A stretch of DNA of 64,000 nucleotides from Leifsonia sp040686855 (GTDB lineage Bacteria > Actinomycetota > Actinomycetes > Actinomycetales > Microbacteriaceae): NCBI RefSeq assembly GCF_040686855.1, contig NZ_JBFBOG010000001.1, forward strand, positions 62,001 through 126,000. Reading direction: 5' to 3'. Shown here piece after piece: positions 50,905 through 59,070 of the stretch. Numbering within the stretch: the first letter of the stretch is position 1; each line of letters starts with the position of its first letter. The notes under the pieces are model-generated. The model ran no database searches and had not been told where the DNA came from. It was given only the letters and a program-made list of their open reading frames with translations. The position numbers were made by a program, and so were the translations under genes.

Positions 50905-51371
50905 CAGACCACCGCGGGCTGGGGCGACGTCTCGACGGCGAGCGACGCCTTCCACTTCACCAGGCTGCGCACGGTGCGGCTGCGATCGTTCGCCAGCTTG
51001 TCCATCACATCCGCGGGGACGAAGTAGTTGACGGCCACCCAGCCGCGCACGGTCTCCGACCGGTCGTCGGCCAGCTCGCGCAGGATGTCGCACGGCGTCG
51101 CCTCGTTCTTGGCCACGCAGCCGCGGACGCCCTCGTCGGCGTCGCGGGCGAGCGTCCAGAACAGGTCCTCCGGCGTGTTGTAGCTGCTGGCCACCGCCTC
51201 CCGGATCTTCGGGTTGGCGTCCGTCGCGAGCAGCCGCAACCGCCGGACCTTGCTCTCGGTCACCTCGGGCGCGGGATGCAGCGCGGCCGCCTCCTCGGGC
51301 GTGAGCATCGCCGGCCGGCTGTTCCGCATGGCCTGACGCTGGGCGGGGGTGTTGAACCGGATGCACGACAT
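50904..51371 (-). CDS. Small alpha-helical repeat protein (leucine-rich-repeat-variant/HEAT-like)
   Basis: A 155-aa protein with about three and a half 24-residue repeats from residue 45 to 140. Each reads roughly LA-D-x-VR-x2-VA-x-N-x2-TP-x-DL, for example LATDANPKIREAVASSYNTP and LADDRSETVRGWVAVNYFVP. This is the leucine-rich-repeat-variant/HEAT-like pattern used to bind proteins or nucleic acids. The N-terminal 40 residues are unrelated. The gene heads a three-gene coupled operon with S4 and DUF72 proteins. A TACGGT box ends 6 nt before the ATG, suggesting a leaderless transcript. Confidence 0.8.
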   Translation of the reverse strand: MSCIRFNTPAQRQAMRNSRPAMLTPEEAAALHPAPEVTESKVRRLRLLATDANPKIREAVASSYNTPEDLFWTLARDADEGVRGCVAKNEATPCDILRELADDRSETVRGWVAVNYFVPADVMDKLANDRSRTVRSLVKWKASLAVETSPQPAVV

Positions 51372-51377
51372 ATCCCC

Positions 51378-51383
51378 ACCGTA
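51378..51383 (-). promoter_or_regulatory. Putative -10 box of leaderless repeat-protein operon
   Basis: TACGGT on the minus strand ends six bases before ATG 51371. Only 8 bp separate it from the opposing box at 51392-51397. Confidence 0.55.
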
Positions 51384-51391
51384 GCCCGGGT

Positions 51392-51397
51392 TACCGT
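51392..51397 (+). promoter_or_regulatory. Putative -10 box of leaderless membrane-protein gene
   Basis: TACCGT ending six bases before GTG 51404, mirror image of the opposing box, so the two start codons are only 32 bp apart with both promoters between. Confidence 0.55.
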
Positions 51398-51403
51398 GGA
51401 TGC

Positions 51404-51910
51404 GTGGAAACTCTGCTCGCGCGGCTCGACCGCATCGCCGGCGGCCGTCACGCCACCTACACGGTGCCCGAGGAGGGCCGGACGCACCCGCGCACCCGTC
51501 GCGCGTTCGTGGTGATCGGCTGGCTGCTCGCCGCCGAGCTGGTCATCGGCCTCGCCGCGGTCGTGATCGCGGTCGTGCTCACGCTGCAGGGCGTCCGCGT
51601 CGCGTTCCCGGTGTGGATGCGCAGCGTGATCGTGCTCGGGATGACGGCCACCCTCTTCTACTTCGCGTGGCGCGCGCAGAAGGGCTACTACTGGGCCTAC
51701 TCGCGGCTGCGGCTGTTCGCGAAGATCTTCCCCGTGGTGACGCTGGTCATCGCGGCGATCCCGGGCCTCTACCCGCTGTGGATGGTGACCGAGCAGATCG
51801 TGTTCAGCCTCATCCTGATCGGCGTCGCCGACTACCTCGACTCGGACCACATGCGCTCGGTGTTCCCCCGGCCCGGGAACCAGGGGACGACGGGCGACGT
51901 GCGCGCCTGA
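51404..51910 (+). CDS. Predicted membrane protein, unknown function
   Basis: A 168-aa protein I do not recognise. A basic, polar N-terminus (1-32) is followed by four likely membrane segments (about 34-57, 66-84, 104-122 and 127-140). The C-terminus is short and polar. The start GTG 51404 appears leaderless. Its last 79 bases overlap the end of the convergent DUF1295 gene in antisense. Confidence 0.7.
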   Translation: METLLARLDRIAGGRHATYTVPEEGRTHPRTRRAFVVIGWLLAAELVIGLAAVVIAVVLTLQGVRVAFPVWMRSVIVLGMTATLFYFAWRAQKGYYWAYSRLRLFAKIFPVVTLVIAAIPGLYPLWMVTEQIVFSLILIGVADYLDSDHMRSVFPRPGNQGTTGDVRA

Positions 51911-52665
51911 TACTCGGCGTACTCGGGGTACCGCGCGCGCGAGATGCTCTCGGTGAACACCGTGGAGCCGATGAACAGGCCCGTGAGCAGCAGCGGCCCG
52001 ATCACGGTCCACTGCAGCACGGAGCCGGCGGCCACGCAGCCGAAGAGGAACACGACCCACCACTGCGCCTGCTCGCAGAAGAAATTGGGGTGCCGCGAGA
52101 AGCGGAACAGCCCGGTCTGCAGGAACCGCGGCGACGGCTCGCGGCCGGCGGCGAGCTCAGCCTTCTTCCACTGGTGGAAGCGCCACTGCTGCTGATCGGC
52201 GATCGTCTCGCCGATCAGCAGGGCCACGAACAGGGCGGCCAGGATGACGTCGAGCGGCGTCAGCGGTGTCCGGTGCTGGTACATCGTCCACGCGGGCAGC
52301 GTGATGAGGAGCAGCAGCACGTTCTGGTAGATGACGATGAAGAACAGGTTGAAGAGCGCGAACGCCGTCTTCCCCATCCGGCCGCGCAGCACCTCCCACC
52401 GGTAGTCCTCGCCGCCGGGCGCGTAGCCGCCCTTGCGGGCGAAATTGAAGGTGAGGCGCGCGCCCCACAGGGTGACCAGGACCGCCACCAGATCGAGGCG
52501 CGGGTCGGCGAGGCCCGCGGCACCCGCGAACACCCAGACGTAGACGACCGGCACGATGGACCAGATGCGGTCGACCCAGGAGTGCTCGCCGGTGATCAGC
52601 GACAGCACCCAGGTCGCGGCGCAGGCGACCCCGAGGATCCAGAGGCAGACGATGAACGGCTCCAC
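51832..52665 (-). CDS. DUF1295 (steroid-reductase-like) membrane protein
   Basis: A 277-aa polytopic membrane protein of the DUF1295 family, related to steroid 5-alpha-reductases and isoprenylcysteine methyltransferases. Family marks are WVDRIWSIVPVVYVWVF, LVTLWGARLTFNFARKGGY, LFRFSRHPNFFCEQAQWWVVF and the C-terminal ARYPEYAEYQARTSPVVPWFP. Substrate unknown. GTG 52665 follows a TAGGAT box by 6 nt. The C-terminal 26 codons overlap the convergent gene. Both are probably real because both have family-like or membrane sequence there. Confidence 0.85.
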   Translation of the reverse strand: MEPFIVCLWILGVACAATWVLSLITGEHSWVDRIWSIVPVVYVWVFAGAAGLADPRLDLVAVLVTLWGARLTFNFARKGGYAPGGEDYRWEVLRGRMGKTAFALFNLFFIVIYQNVLLLLITLPAWTMYQHRTPLTPLDVILAALFVALLIGETIADQQQWRFHQWKKAELAAGREPSPRFLQTGLFRFSRHPNFFCEQAQWWVVFLFGCVAAGSVLQWTVIGPLLLTGLFIGSTVFTESISRARYPEYAEYQARTSPVVPWFPGRGNTERMWSESR

Positions 52666-52671
52666 GGCGCC

Positions 52672-52677
52672 ATCCTA
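52672..52677 (-). promoter_or_regulatory. Putative -10 box of leaderless DUF1295 gene
   Basis: TAGGAT on the minus strand ends six bases before the GTG at 52665. The same hexamer precedes the epimerase gene at the same distance. Confidence 0.5.
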
Positions 52678-52749
52678 GAACGCTGTGGACCGTTCGAGGG
52701 CCCGCTGTGCATCGACTGTGTCGCCCTCGCGCCGGGGCGGGAACGCGCC

Positions 52750-52755
52750 TACCGT
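52750..52755 (+). promoter_or_regulatory. Putative -10 box of leaderless small gene
   Basis: TACCGT ending six bases before the GTG at 52762; same hexamer and spacing as at 51392. Confidence 0.5.
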
Positions 52756-52761
52756 TGCGCT

Positions 52762-53061
52762 GTGTCCGATTCCGCGTCCGAGACCTTCCGCGCCATGCTG
52801 CTGCGCGACGGCAAGCCGCCGCGAGTGCTGACCCTGCCGTCCCGACTCGACGTGCCGCCGAACCGCATCCGCGTCCCGGCCGAGTTCGCCGGTGCGTCTG
52901 CGTTCGACGTGTTCGAGCTCGCCGACGACCGGGCATGGCCGGCCGAGGCAACCTACCAGCTGGTGGCGACCATCCCGCGGTCGACCGAGGACGTGCCGCC
53001 CGAGACGCGCGCCGAATGGGACGTCACCGACTTGGACAGCGACGAGGAGCCGCAGGGCTGA
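52762..53061 (+). CDS. Small hypothetical protein
   Basis: A 99-aa acidic protein (about MSDSASETFRAMLLRDGKPPRV at its start) with no family I recognise. Its middle reads PSRLDVPPNRIRVPAEFAGASAFDVFELADDRAWPAEATYQL and the tail is Asp/Glu-rich (DLDSDEEPQG), so it looks soluble. GTG 52762 has no ribosome site but fits the leaderless pattern. One base separates its stop from that of the convergent VOC gene. Confidence 0.6.
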   Translation: MSDSASETFRAMLLRDGKPPRVLTLPSRLDVPPNRIRVPAEFAGASAFDVFELADDRAWPAEATYQLVATIPRSTEDVPPETRAEWDVTDLDSDEEPQG

Positions 53062-53062
53062 G

Positions 53063-53452
53063 TCAGTCCTGGAGGACCGACAGAACGTTGCCCGCTGGGT
53101 CGCGGAACCAGGCGATGTCGGGTCCCTGGCCGGCTGCACGACCGCGCAGCACGCCCTTCTCGTCGGTGGGCAGGTTCGGGTCGTCGTAGATCGCCGTCTG
53201 CACGCCCTTCGCGTTGAGGTCGTCGACGGCGGCGTCGATGTTTTCGACGACGAGGTTCAGGATGGTGAATGTCGCGGGTTCGTGATTCGGCTTGGGGTAG
53301 ATGAAGACGTGCCCGCCGGAGGGCAGCTCGAGGTCGAGGTTGCCCATACTGCCGTCGGACACGCTCAGCCCGAGGGTGTCGCCGTAGAAGGCTTTCGCCG
53401 CCGGGATGTCGTCGACGCTGAATCCGCTGAAGATCTCGAGTGGGGTGACCAT
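53063..53452 (-). CDS. VOC superfamily (glyoxalase-like) protein 1
   Basis: A 129-aa protein with the vicinal-oxygen-chelate fold: EIFSGFSVDDIPAAKAFYGDTLGLSVS, HVFIYPKPNHEPATFTILNLVVENIDAAVDDLNAKGV and ending in WFRDPAGNVLSVLQD. No catalytic assignment is possible; relatives bind metals, antibiotics or metabolites. ATG 53452 is preferred to a GTG at 53461 because it begins the conserved strand; neither has a strong ribosome site. Confidence 0.8.
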   Translation of the reverse strand: MVTPLEIFSGFSVDDIPAAKAFYGDTLGLSVSDGSMGNLDLELPSGGHVFIYPKPNHEPATFTILNLVVENIDAAVDDLNAKGVQTAIYDDPNLPTDEKGVLRGRAAGQGPDIAWFRDPAGNVLSVLQD

Positions 53453-53500
53453 GGCGTCCACTGTGCTCGTGTCGCGGCGCCGGTGTCTAGAGGGGACGCC

Positions 53501-54448
53501 TCACACGAACCGCACCGACTCCTGCAGGCGCGTGCGGAGCTCGAACGCCCGGTCGACGCTCTCACGGCCGGCGGCGTTCGCGCCGTCGCGGAGCACGCGC
53601 GGGAGGAGCGACCGCCGGACCAGCATCGAACCGGCGAGGCGGCCCCGGCGGATCACGTCGAACGGCACGTCGAGGTCGGCGTCCGGGACGACGACGATCA
53701 GGCCGGTGAAGCGGACACCCGCCTGGCGGCCGAAGCTCTTGGCGGCGTGGTACAGATCGTGGAACGGCTCCTCGTCCGGCGCGATGCCCTCGCCGACGAG
53801 CTCGCCCTTCGCCAGCTTGACCGAACTCCCCCAGTCGGCCGACCGCACGGCGAACAGCCCGGCCGGCCCGAGGACGATGTGGTCGAGTTTCGCGTCGGTC
53901 GCCGGGTGCACGGCCACGTCGTTCCAGATGGTGAAGCCGATACCGAGCCCGGCCACCGCGCGGGCGGTGGCCTCCTCGGCGAGCGCTTCCGCCAGCAGCT
54001 GGCGGATCTCGCGCGGGGCGGAACGCACCAGCGCCGGGTCGTAGGGGTCGCGGTCGTCGGTGCCGCGTCCCATCCACTCGCGCATGAGCCCGAGAAAGCG
54101 CTCGCGGGCCCGGCCGCCGGGATGTCCGTAGCTGCGCGCGCGAACGGTCTGCCCGCCGGAGCCGCCGCGCGTGGTGTGCACGGTCGCGCTGAAACCGCCG
54201 CCGGCCGAGTCGCCTGCCACGGCGTCCACCGTGATGCTCTCGCCGCGGTCGTAGCGGGCGCGGTCGTCCGGGTCGCCGATGAGCTCCCACGCTTGCTGCA
54301 CGGCCTGGAACGCGGCCGCGGTGCCACCGGTGTCGGGGTGCGTCTCGCGGAGCAGGCGGCGGTAGGCGCGACGCAACTCGTCGTGGCTCACATCGGGGCG
54401 GACACCCAACACCTCGTACGGGGTGGGCGAAGCCGGTGAGTCGCTCAT
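53501..54448 (-). CDS. J-domain protein fused to a NERD domain with altered active site
   Basis: A 315-aa fusion. The J-domain (about 10-68) begins PYEVLGVRPDVSHDELRRAYRRLLRETHPDTGG; His37-Pro38-Asp39 is intact, so it can stimulate an Hsp70. A Gly/Ser linker (about 78-110) leads to a NERD (nuclease-related) domain (about 135-290). There the strand with the fold's first acidic residue is KLDHIVLGPAGLFAV (Asp189), but the usual E-x-K is replaced by VRSADW (Arg202, Ser203, Ala204), so it is probably not a working nuclease. ATG 54448 is preferred to a longer upstream frame. No DnaK is nearby. Confidence 0.78.
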   Translation of the reverse strand: MSDSPASPTPYEVLGVRPDVSHDELRRAYRRLLRETHPDTGGTAAAFQAVQQAWELIGDPDDRARYDRGESITVDAVAGDSAGGGFSATVHTTRGGSGGQTVRARSYGHPGGRARERFLGLMREWMGRGTDDRDPYDPALVRSAPREIRQLLAEALAEEATARAVAGLGIGFTIWNDVAVHPATDAKLDHIVLGPAGLFAVRSADWGSSVKLAKGELVGEGIAPDEEPFHDLYHAAKSFGRQAGVRFTGLIVVVPDADLDVPFDVIRRGRLAGSMLVRRSLLPRVLRDGANAAGRESVDRAFELRTRLQESVRFV

Positions 54449-54595
54449 CGGGCGCTGGTCGCTTTCGGATCTGGTGGCGGGTGGGATTCCGACGATAGCG
54501 TGCGGTTCCGCGAAATCGCCGAATGCAGATTGCGGCCGGAACCTGACCGCATGCGCTTCTACGCTGGAGGCAACCCAACAGGAAAGGCGGCGACC

Positions 54596-54976
54596 ATGAC
54601 CATCACCGACTGGCGCATCGAGCTCATCATCCTCCCCGTGACGGACGTCGACCGGGCGAAGGCCTTCTACGTCGACACCATCGGCTGGCATGCCGACCAC
54701 GACCAGCGCGTCTCGGACGACCTGCGGTTCGTGCAGATCACCCCTCCGGGCTCCGCCTGCTCCATCGCGTTCGGCCAGGGGCTGACCGACATGGCGCCGG
54801 GAACGATGAAGGGGCTGCAGATCGTCATCCCGGATGCGGACGAGGCGCTGCGGCACCTCACCGAGAACGGCGTCGAGGCGCGCGGGGTGCAGGATCTCGC
54901 GTGGGGGCGGTTCGTGGACTTCACCGACCCGGACGGCAACGCCTGGACGCTGCAGCAGCTGCCGAAGCGCGACTGA
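54596..54976 (+). CDS. VOC superfamily (glyoxalase-like) protein 2
   Basis: A 126-aa glyoxalase-fold protein: IILPVTDVDRAKAFYVDTIGW, VQITPPGSACSIAFGQGLTDM, and the C-terminal FVDFTDPDGNAWTLQQLP. A typical predicted metal-binding fold, with no substrate assigned. ATG 54596 has an AAAGG site about 9 nt upstream. Its stop TGA directly abuts the crtEb stop on the other strand (TGATCA), so the two genes converge with no gap. Confidence 0.82.
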   Translation: MTITDWRIELIILPVTDVDRAKAFYVDTIGWHADHDQRVSDDLRFVQITPPGSACSIAFGQGLTDMAPGTMKGLQIVIPDADEALRHLTENGVEARGVQDLAWGRFVDFTDPDGNAWTLQQLPKRD

Positions 54977-55858
54977 TCAGCGCACCGCGGCCCAGAGGAT
55001 GAGCAGCATCGTCACGACGAAACCGCACGCGTAGTTGATCCAGAGGAACCGGCGCCAGCCGCGGTTCGCCTCGCCGGAACGCTCGTCGGTCACGGACCAG
55101 AACGGGGCGGCCGCAGCGATGTAGGGCAGGGCGAGCAGAGCGGCCAGAGGTCCCGGCCACGGGGTGAACAGCATCGCCACCCCGGCGAGCGCCCATGCGG
55201 CGATCGCGAGGCGGACGGTCGCGGCCGCGCCGATGGCGGTGGCGATGGAGGAGATGCCGCCCTCGCGGTCGGGCATCACATCCTGGACCGCCCCGAAGGC
55301 GTGGCTGCCGATCCCCCACAGGAAGAAGGCCAGCAGCACCAGCCACAGCGCGGGCGTGAAGGTCGCGCCGGCGAGCACCAAGCCGTACAGCGCGGGGCTC
55401 GTGAAGTGGGTGCTGGAGGTGACCGAGTCGAGGAACGGCACCTCCTTGAACCGCAGCCCCTTCACCGAGTACGCCACGACCGCGAACAGGGACACCGCCA
55501 GCACCAGCCACGACAGCGGAGAGCCGACGATGACGAGGTAGATGACGAACGGGACGGTCGTGACGACCGCGGCGACGAGGGTGCGGCGGTGCGCCGACCG
55601 GTCGAGCAGCGCGCCTTCGGCGCCGCCCTTGCGCGGGTTGCGCAGGTCGGACTCGTAGTCGAAGACGTCGTTGATCCCGTACATCGCCAGGTTGTACGGG
55701 ATCAGGAAGAACAGCGTCCCGATGATGAAGGTCGCGTCCACGCGTCCCGTCGTCAGGAGGTACGCCGCCGCGAACGGGAAGGCGGTGTTGATCCAGCTGA
55801 GCGGGCGGGAGGCCAGGACCAGCTGCCGCAGCGGCGCCGCAGGGGCCACGGCGGTCAC
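54977..55858 (-). CDS. crtEb: Lycopene elongase (UbiA-family prenyltransferase)
   Basis: Attaches C5 units to lycopene to make open-chain C50 carotenoids such as flavuxanthin. It is 293 aa with about eight membrane segments. The substrate-binding aspartate motif NDVFDYESD is followed by NPRK. GSHAFGAVQDVMPDREGGISSIATAIG holds the second Asp-rich motif. GTG 55858 forms a 4-nt GTGA overlap with the crtYf stop and has GGGGGAG 6 nt upstream, so it is preferred to the GTG at 55891. The last gene of the crt operon. Confidence 0.93.
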   Translation of the reverse strand: MTAVAPAAPLRQLVLASRPLSWINTAFPFAAAYLLTTGRVDATFIIGTLFFLIPYNLAMYGINDVFDYESDLRNPRKGGAEGALLDRSAHRRTLVAAVVTTVPFVIYLVIVGSPLSWLVLAVSLFAVVAYSVKGLRFKEVPFLDSVTSSTHFTSPALYGLVLAGATFTPALWLVLLAFFLWGIGSHAFGAVQDVMPDREGGISSIATAIGAAATVRLAIAAWALAGVAMLFTPWPGPLAALLALPYIAAAAPFWSVTDERSGEANRGWRRFLWINYACGFVVTMLLILWAAVR

Positions 55859-56178
55859 GACCTGCTCCCCCGTCGGCGCGTGAGCAGCCACAGCGCCGGG
55901 AGCAGCATCAGAGCCGCCAGCGGATAGGTGAAATCCTCAAGGGGCACGAGGCCCAGTCTGGCACCGCTGATGTTCGCGTCGGTGTAGGTCATCAGGCCCG
56001 CGCCGATCATCAGGTTGTCGAACACGGCGGTCAGCACCAGCACGACCACCGCGGCGGCCAGGAGCGGCGCCCACCAGCGGCGGACGATCCGGGCGCGGTC
56101 GGGCGCCAGGGCGAGGGCGACGACCAGGACGGCGGCGGCCACGGCGAGGAAGACGATGCTCAGCACGAGGTATGTCAT
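55855..56178 (-). CDS. crtYf: C50 carotenoid cyclase subunit CrtYf
   Basis: One of two small membrane proteins that together form the heterodimeric cyclase. It is 107 aa with three membrane segments (about 1-21, 34-52 and 84-103). FDNLMIGAGLMTYTDANISGARLGLVPLEDF matches the CrtY(c/d)-type lycopene cyclase family. ATG 56178 overlaps the crtYe TGA by 4 nt (ATGA). Whether the pair makes epsilon (decaprenoxanthin) or gamma (sarcinaxanthin) rings cannot be read from sequence. Subunit letters follow the usual crtYe-crtYf order. Confidence 0.88.
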   Translation of the reverse strand: MTYLVLSIVFLAVAAAVLVVALALAPDRARIVRRWWAPLLAAAVVVLVLTAVFDNLMIGAGLMTYTDANISGARLGLVPLEDFTYPLAALMLLPALWLLTRRRGSRS

Positions 56179-56516
56179 CCGCCGCTCCCCCGTCGGTCGA
56201 AGGGCCGTCGGTCGAGCAGAGCGCGCGCGCCGAAGATCAGCACGAGCGTCAGGTAGCACAGGAAGAGGAGGAAGAAGACCTCCTCGAGGGGCAGCTCCGG
56301 CGCCAGCTCGATCCCGGTCATCCATGGCGAGTGGCCGCGGGCGAACACCCCGAGCAGGATGCCGAACGCGTCCCACGCCAGGAAGAACACCAGCCCGGCG
56401 GCGAGCACGATCGTCGCTCGGCGCGGGTCCCGCCAGAACACCAGCCGGAAGCGGGCGTCGAGCAGGACCATGGCGCCGAGCGCGATGAGCAGGCTCGCCA
56501 GGTAGGCGAGGCTCAC
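56175..56516 (-). CDS. crtYe: C50 carotenoid cyclase subunit CrtYe
   Basis: The partner cyclase subunit, 113 aa with three membrane segments. AWDAFGILLGVFARGHSPWMTGIELAPELPLEEVFFLLFL is the conserved region. Start GTG 56516 overlaps the crtI TGA by 4 nt (GTGA). Needs CrtYf for activity in characterised systems. Confidence 0.88.
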   Translation of the reverse strand: MSLAYLASLLIALGAMVLLDARFRLVFWRDPRRATIVLAAGLVFFLAWDAFGILLGVFARGHSPWMTGIELAPELPLEEVFFLLFLCYLTLVLIFGARALLDRRPFDRRGSGG

Positions 56517-58105
56517 GGGACGCGCTCCGCCTGCGGAGCCGGCAGAGGCTCCGGAAGCGGACCGGCGCCGCCGTCGCCGCGCAGGCGTTTGACGACCAGC
56601 TCGGCGCTGATCAGGCACATGGGCAGGCCGATGCCCGGGATGGTGGAGCAGCCGGCGTAGAACAGCCCATCCACCTTCTTCGAGGCGTTGCCGGGGCGGA
56701 AGAAGGCGCTCTGCCGAAGCGTGTGCGCCGGCCCCAGCGCGCCGCCGCGCCAGGCGTTCAGGTCGGTGGCGAAGTCATCGGGCCCCACGGTGCGGCGCAC
56801 GACGATGCGATCGGCGAGGTCGGGGATCCCCGCCCAGGCCGAGATCTGCGCGATCGCCGCGTCCGCCGCCCGCTCGATCGCCCGGTCGCCCTCCCCGTCG
56901 AGGCCGCCGGCGCCGAGCGAAACGTCGGCGGGCACCGGGATGAGGACGAACAGGTTCTCGTAGCCCTCCGGCGCGACGCTCGGGTCGGTCTCGCTGGGCA
57001 TGCAGACATAGAGCGAGGCCGGGTCCGGGATGCCGGGGTCGGGACCGTAGATGGTCTCGAAGTTCGCCTCCCAGTCCGTGGTGAAGAACAGGTTGTGGTG
57101 CGTCAGCTGGGGCAGCCGGCCGCGCACGCCGAGCATCGCGAGCACGACACCGGGGCCGGGGTCGCGGCGGTCCCAGACCTTCTCGGGATGCGTGCGCAGC
57201 CCTTCCGGGAGCAGGGCGGTCTCCGTGTGGTGCAGGTCGGCTGCCGACACGACGATGTCGGCGTCGACGGTGTGCAGGGCGCCGTCCGAACCTGCGTAGT
57301 CGACCCCGGCCGCCCGTGCCCGCGAATGCCCTGGCGTGGTGCGGATACCGGTGACGCGCGCTCCGGTGACCAGCCGCGCGCCCTCCTCCGCGGCGAGCGC
57401 CGCGACCCGGTCGATCAGCTCGGCGAAGCCGCCCAGCGGGTAGCGCACGCCGTCGTCGAGGTCGAGGTGGCTCATCAGGTGGTACATGCTGGGCGCCTTG
57501 TCGGGCGAGGTGCCGAGGAAGACGGCCGGGTAGCCGAGCACCTGACGCAGCCGGTTGTCGGCGACGAAGCCGGCGGCGTACCGGTCGAGCGGTTCGAGAA
57601 GCAGTCGGGCCAGGCGCGGCAGGCGGCGGAGCAGATCCGGCGCGAACAGCGGCCGGAGATCGGCGAACGTGCTGTAGAGGAAGCGGTCGACGGCCATCCG
57701 ATAGGTGTCGGCCGCGCCCTCCAGGTACCGGTCGAGCGCGGCGGCGCCGCCCGGCTCCTCCTGCTCGAACAGCGCGCGGTTGGCCGCGCCCTCCGCGCGG
57801 ATATCGAGCGGCGGGCGGCCGTCCTCCGAGAACACGCGGTACCCGGGGTCCAGGGTCACCAGGTCGAGCTGTTCGGCGGTGGAGGTGCCCATCAGCCGGA
57901 AGAAGTGGTCGAACACCTCGGGCATGAGGTACCAGGACGGCCCGGTGTCGAAGCGGAAGCCGTCGTGCTCCCACGAGCCCGCGCGTCCGCCGAGCGTCGA
58001 CTTCTGCTCCAGCAGCGTGACGGCGTATCCGTCACGGGCGAGCAGAGCGGCGGTCGCGAGGCCCGCGATGCCCCCGCCGATGACGACGACGCGCTGCCCG
58101 GTCAC
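56513..58105 (-). CDS. crtI: Phytoene desaturase (lycopene-forming)
   Basis: FAD-dependent enzyme making four desaturations from phytoene to lycopene. It is 530 aa. The FAD loop is VVIGGGIAGLATAALLARDGYAVTLLEQKSTLGGRA near the N-terminus, with FDTGPSWYLMPEVFDHFF following. The C-terminal region has LFYAGCSTIPGIGLPMCLISAELV, the family signature. GTG 58105 overlaps crtB by 4 nt (GTGA) and places the FAD loop at residue 10. Number of desaturation steps is inferred from the C50 pathway genes. Confidence 0.95.
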   Translation of the reverse strand: MTGQRVVVIGGGIAGLATAALLARDGYAVTLLEQKSTLGGRAGSWEHDGFRFDTGPSWYLMPEVFDHFFRLMGTSTAEQLDLVTLDPGYRVFSEDGRPPLDIRAEGAANRALFEQEEPGGAAALDRYLEGAADTYRMAVDRFLYSTFADLRPLFAPDLLRRLPRLARLLLEPLDRYAAGFVADNRLRQVLGYPAVFLGTSPDKAPSMYHLMSHLDLDDGVRYPLGGFAELIDRVAALAAEEGARLVTGARVTGIRTTPGHSRARAAGVDYAGSDGALHTVDADIVVSAADLHHTETALLPEGLRTHPEKVWDRRDPGPGVVLAMLGVRGRLPQLTHHNLFFTTDWEANFETIYGPDPGIPDPASLYVCMPSETDPSVAPEGYENLFVLIPVPADVSLGAGGLDGEGDRAIERAADAAIAQISAWAGIPDLADRIVVRRTVGPDDFATDLNAWRGGALGPAHTLRQSAFFRPGNASKKVDGLFYAGCSTIPGIGLPMCLISAELVVKRLRGDGGAGPLPEPLPAPQAERVP

Positions 58106-59070
58106 GGGTGGGACTCCGGTCGGGCGGCCGCCGCCGGCACGATGGCCGGTGCGTGGGCGGCGGAGCCCCCGCGCGGCACCGCCGCCGACACGGTGGCCCG
58201 GGCGAGGATGGCCAGCTTGACGCGCGTCGGCACGCTCACGCGACGGCTCAGCAGCTCGGCGGCAGGCGTCTCCCGGATGCGGTCGCTCAGCTCCGCGAAC
58301 AGGCCGTGTGCGGCGGCGATGGCCCGGCGGCAGTTGTCCGGCAGGTCGGGGATGGCGTCGGCCGCGGCCCCGAGGTCGCAGTCGATGTCGACCACGAGCG
58401 CCAGCTTCTGGCGCTCGGTCAGGCGCGCCGGATCGATCCCCGGGAAGTAGCTGCGGCCGAGCTCGGTCCAGTCCACCGCGAGGTCGCGGAGGAAGTTGAT
58501 CTTCTGGAACGCCGCGCCGAGCCTCCGCGCCCCCGCCTCGAGGCGCAGCCGCGTCGCATCCGGCACCGGGCTGTCGGCGAGGAACACCTTCAGGCACATC
58601 AAGCCGATCACCTCGGCGGAGCCGTACACGTAGTCGCGCAGCTCCTCGGCGGTGAAGTCCACCGGGCTCAGGTCACGGCGCATCGAGGCGAAGAACGGAC
58701 GGGTGAGGTCGACGCCGATGCCTGCGGAACGGGCGGTCACCGCGAAGGAGTGCACGACGACGTTGGCGCTGTAGCCGGTGCGCATGGCGCGCTCCGTGTC
58801 GGCCTCCAAGGCGTCCAGCAGCTCACGCTGCTCGTCCACGGTGAGGCCCGCCTCGGCGGCGGCGCCGTCCACGATCTCATCGGCCACGCGGACCAGCGCG
58901 TACACGTCCTCGACCTGCGGACGGACGCGCTGCCCGAGCAGCCGGGTCGCCATCCCGAACGACGTCGAGTACGCGTGGATGATGGTGGCGGCCCCGGCGT
59001 GAGCCGCGTCGGTGTAGGTGTGCAGGTCCGTCGGCGGTGTGCCGACGGGAGCCTCCGGTGCGCGAGTCAT
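58102..59070 (-). CDS. crtB: Phytoene synthase
   Basis: Joins two GGPP to give phytoene. It is 322 aa. SFGMATRLLGQRVRPQVEDVYALVRVADEIVDG contains the first Asp-rich motif (DEIVD), and KINFLRDLAVDWTELGRSYFPG is the second (with conserved Asp). ATG 59070 has GGAGG 5 nt upstream and forms an ATGA overlap with crtE. The C-terminal 30 residues are Ala/Pro-rich and extra to the core. Confidence 0.95.
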   Translation of the reverse strand: MTRAPEAPVGTPPTDLHTYTDAAHAGAATIIHAYSTSFGMATRLLGQRVRPQVEDVYALVRVADEIVDGAAAEAGLTVDEQRELLDALEADTERAMRTGYSANVVVHSFAVTARSAGIGVDLTRPFFASMRRDLSPVDFTAEELRDYVYGSAEVIGLMCLKVFLADSPVPDATRLRLEAGARRLGAAFQKINFLRDLAVDWTELGRSYFPGIDPARLTERQKLALVVDIDCDLGAAADAIPDLPDNCRRAIAAAHGLFAELSDRIRETPAAELLSRRVSVPTRVKLAILARATVSAAVPRGGSAAHAPAIVPAAAARPESHP

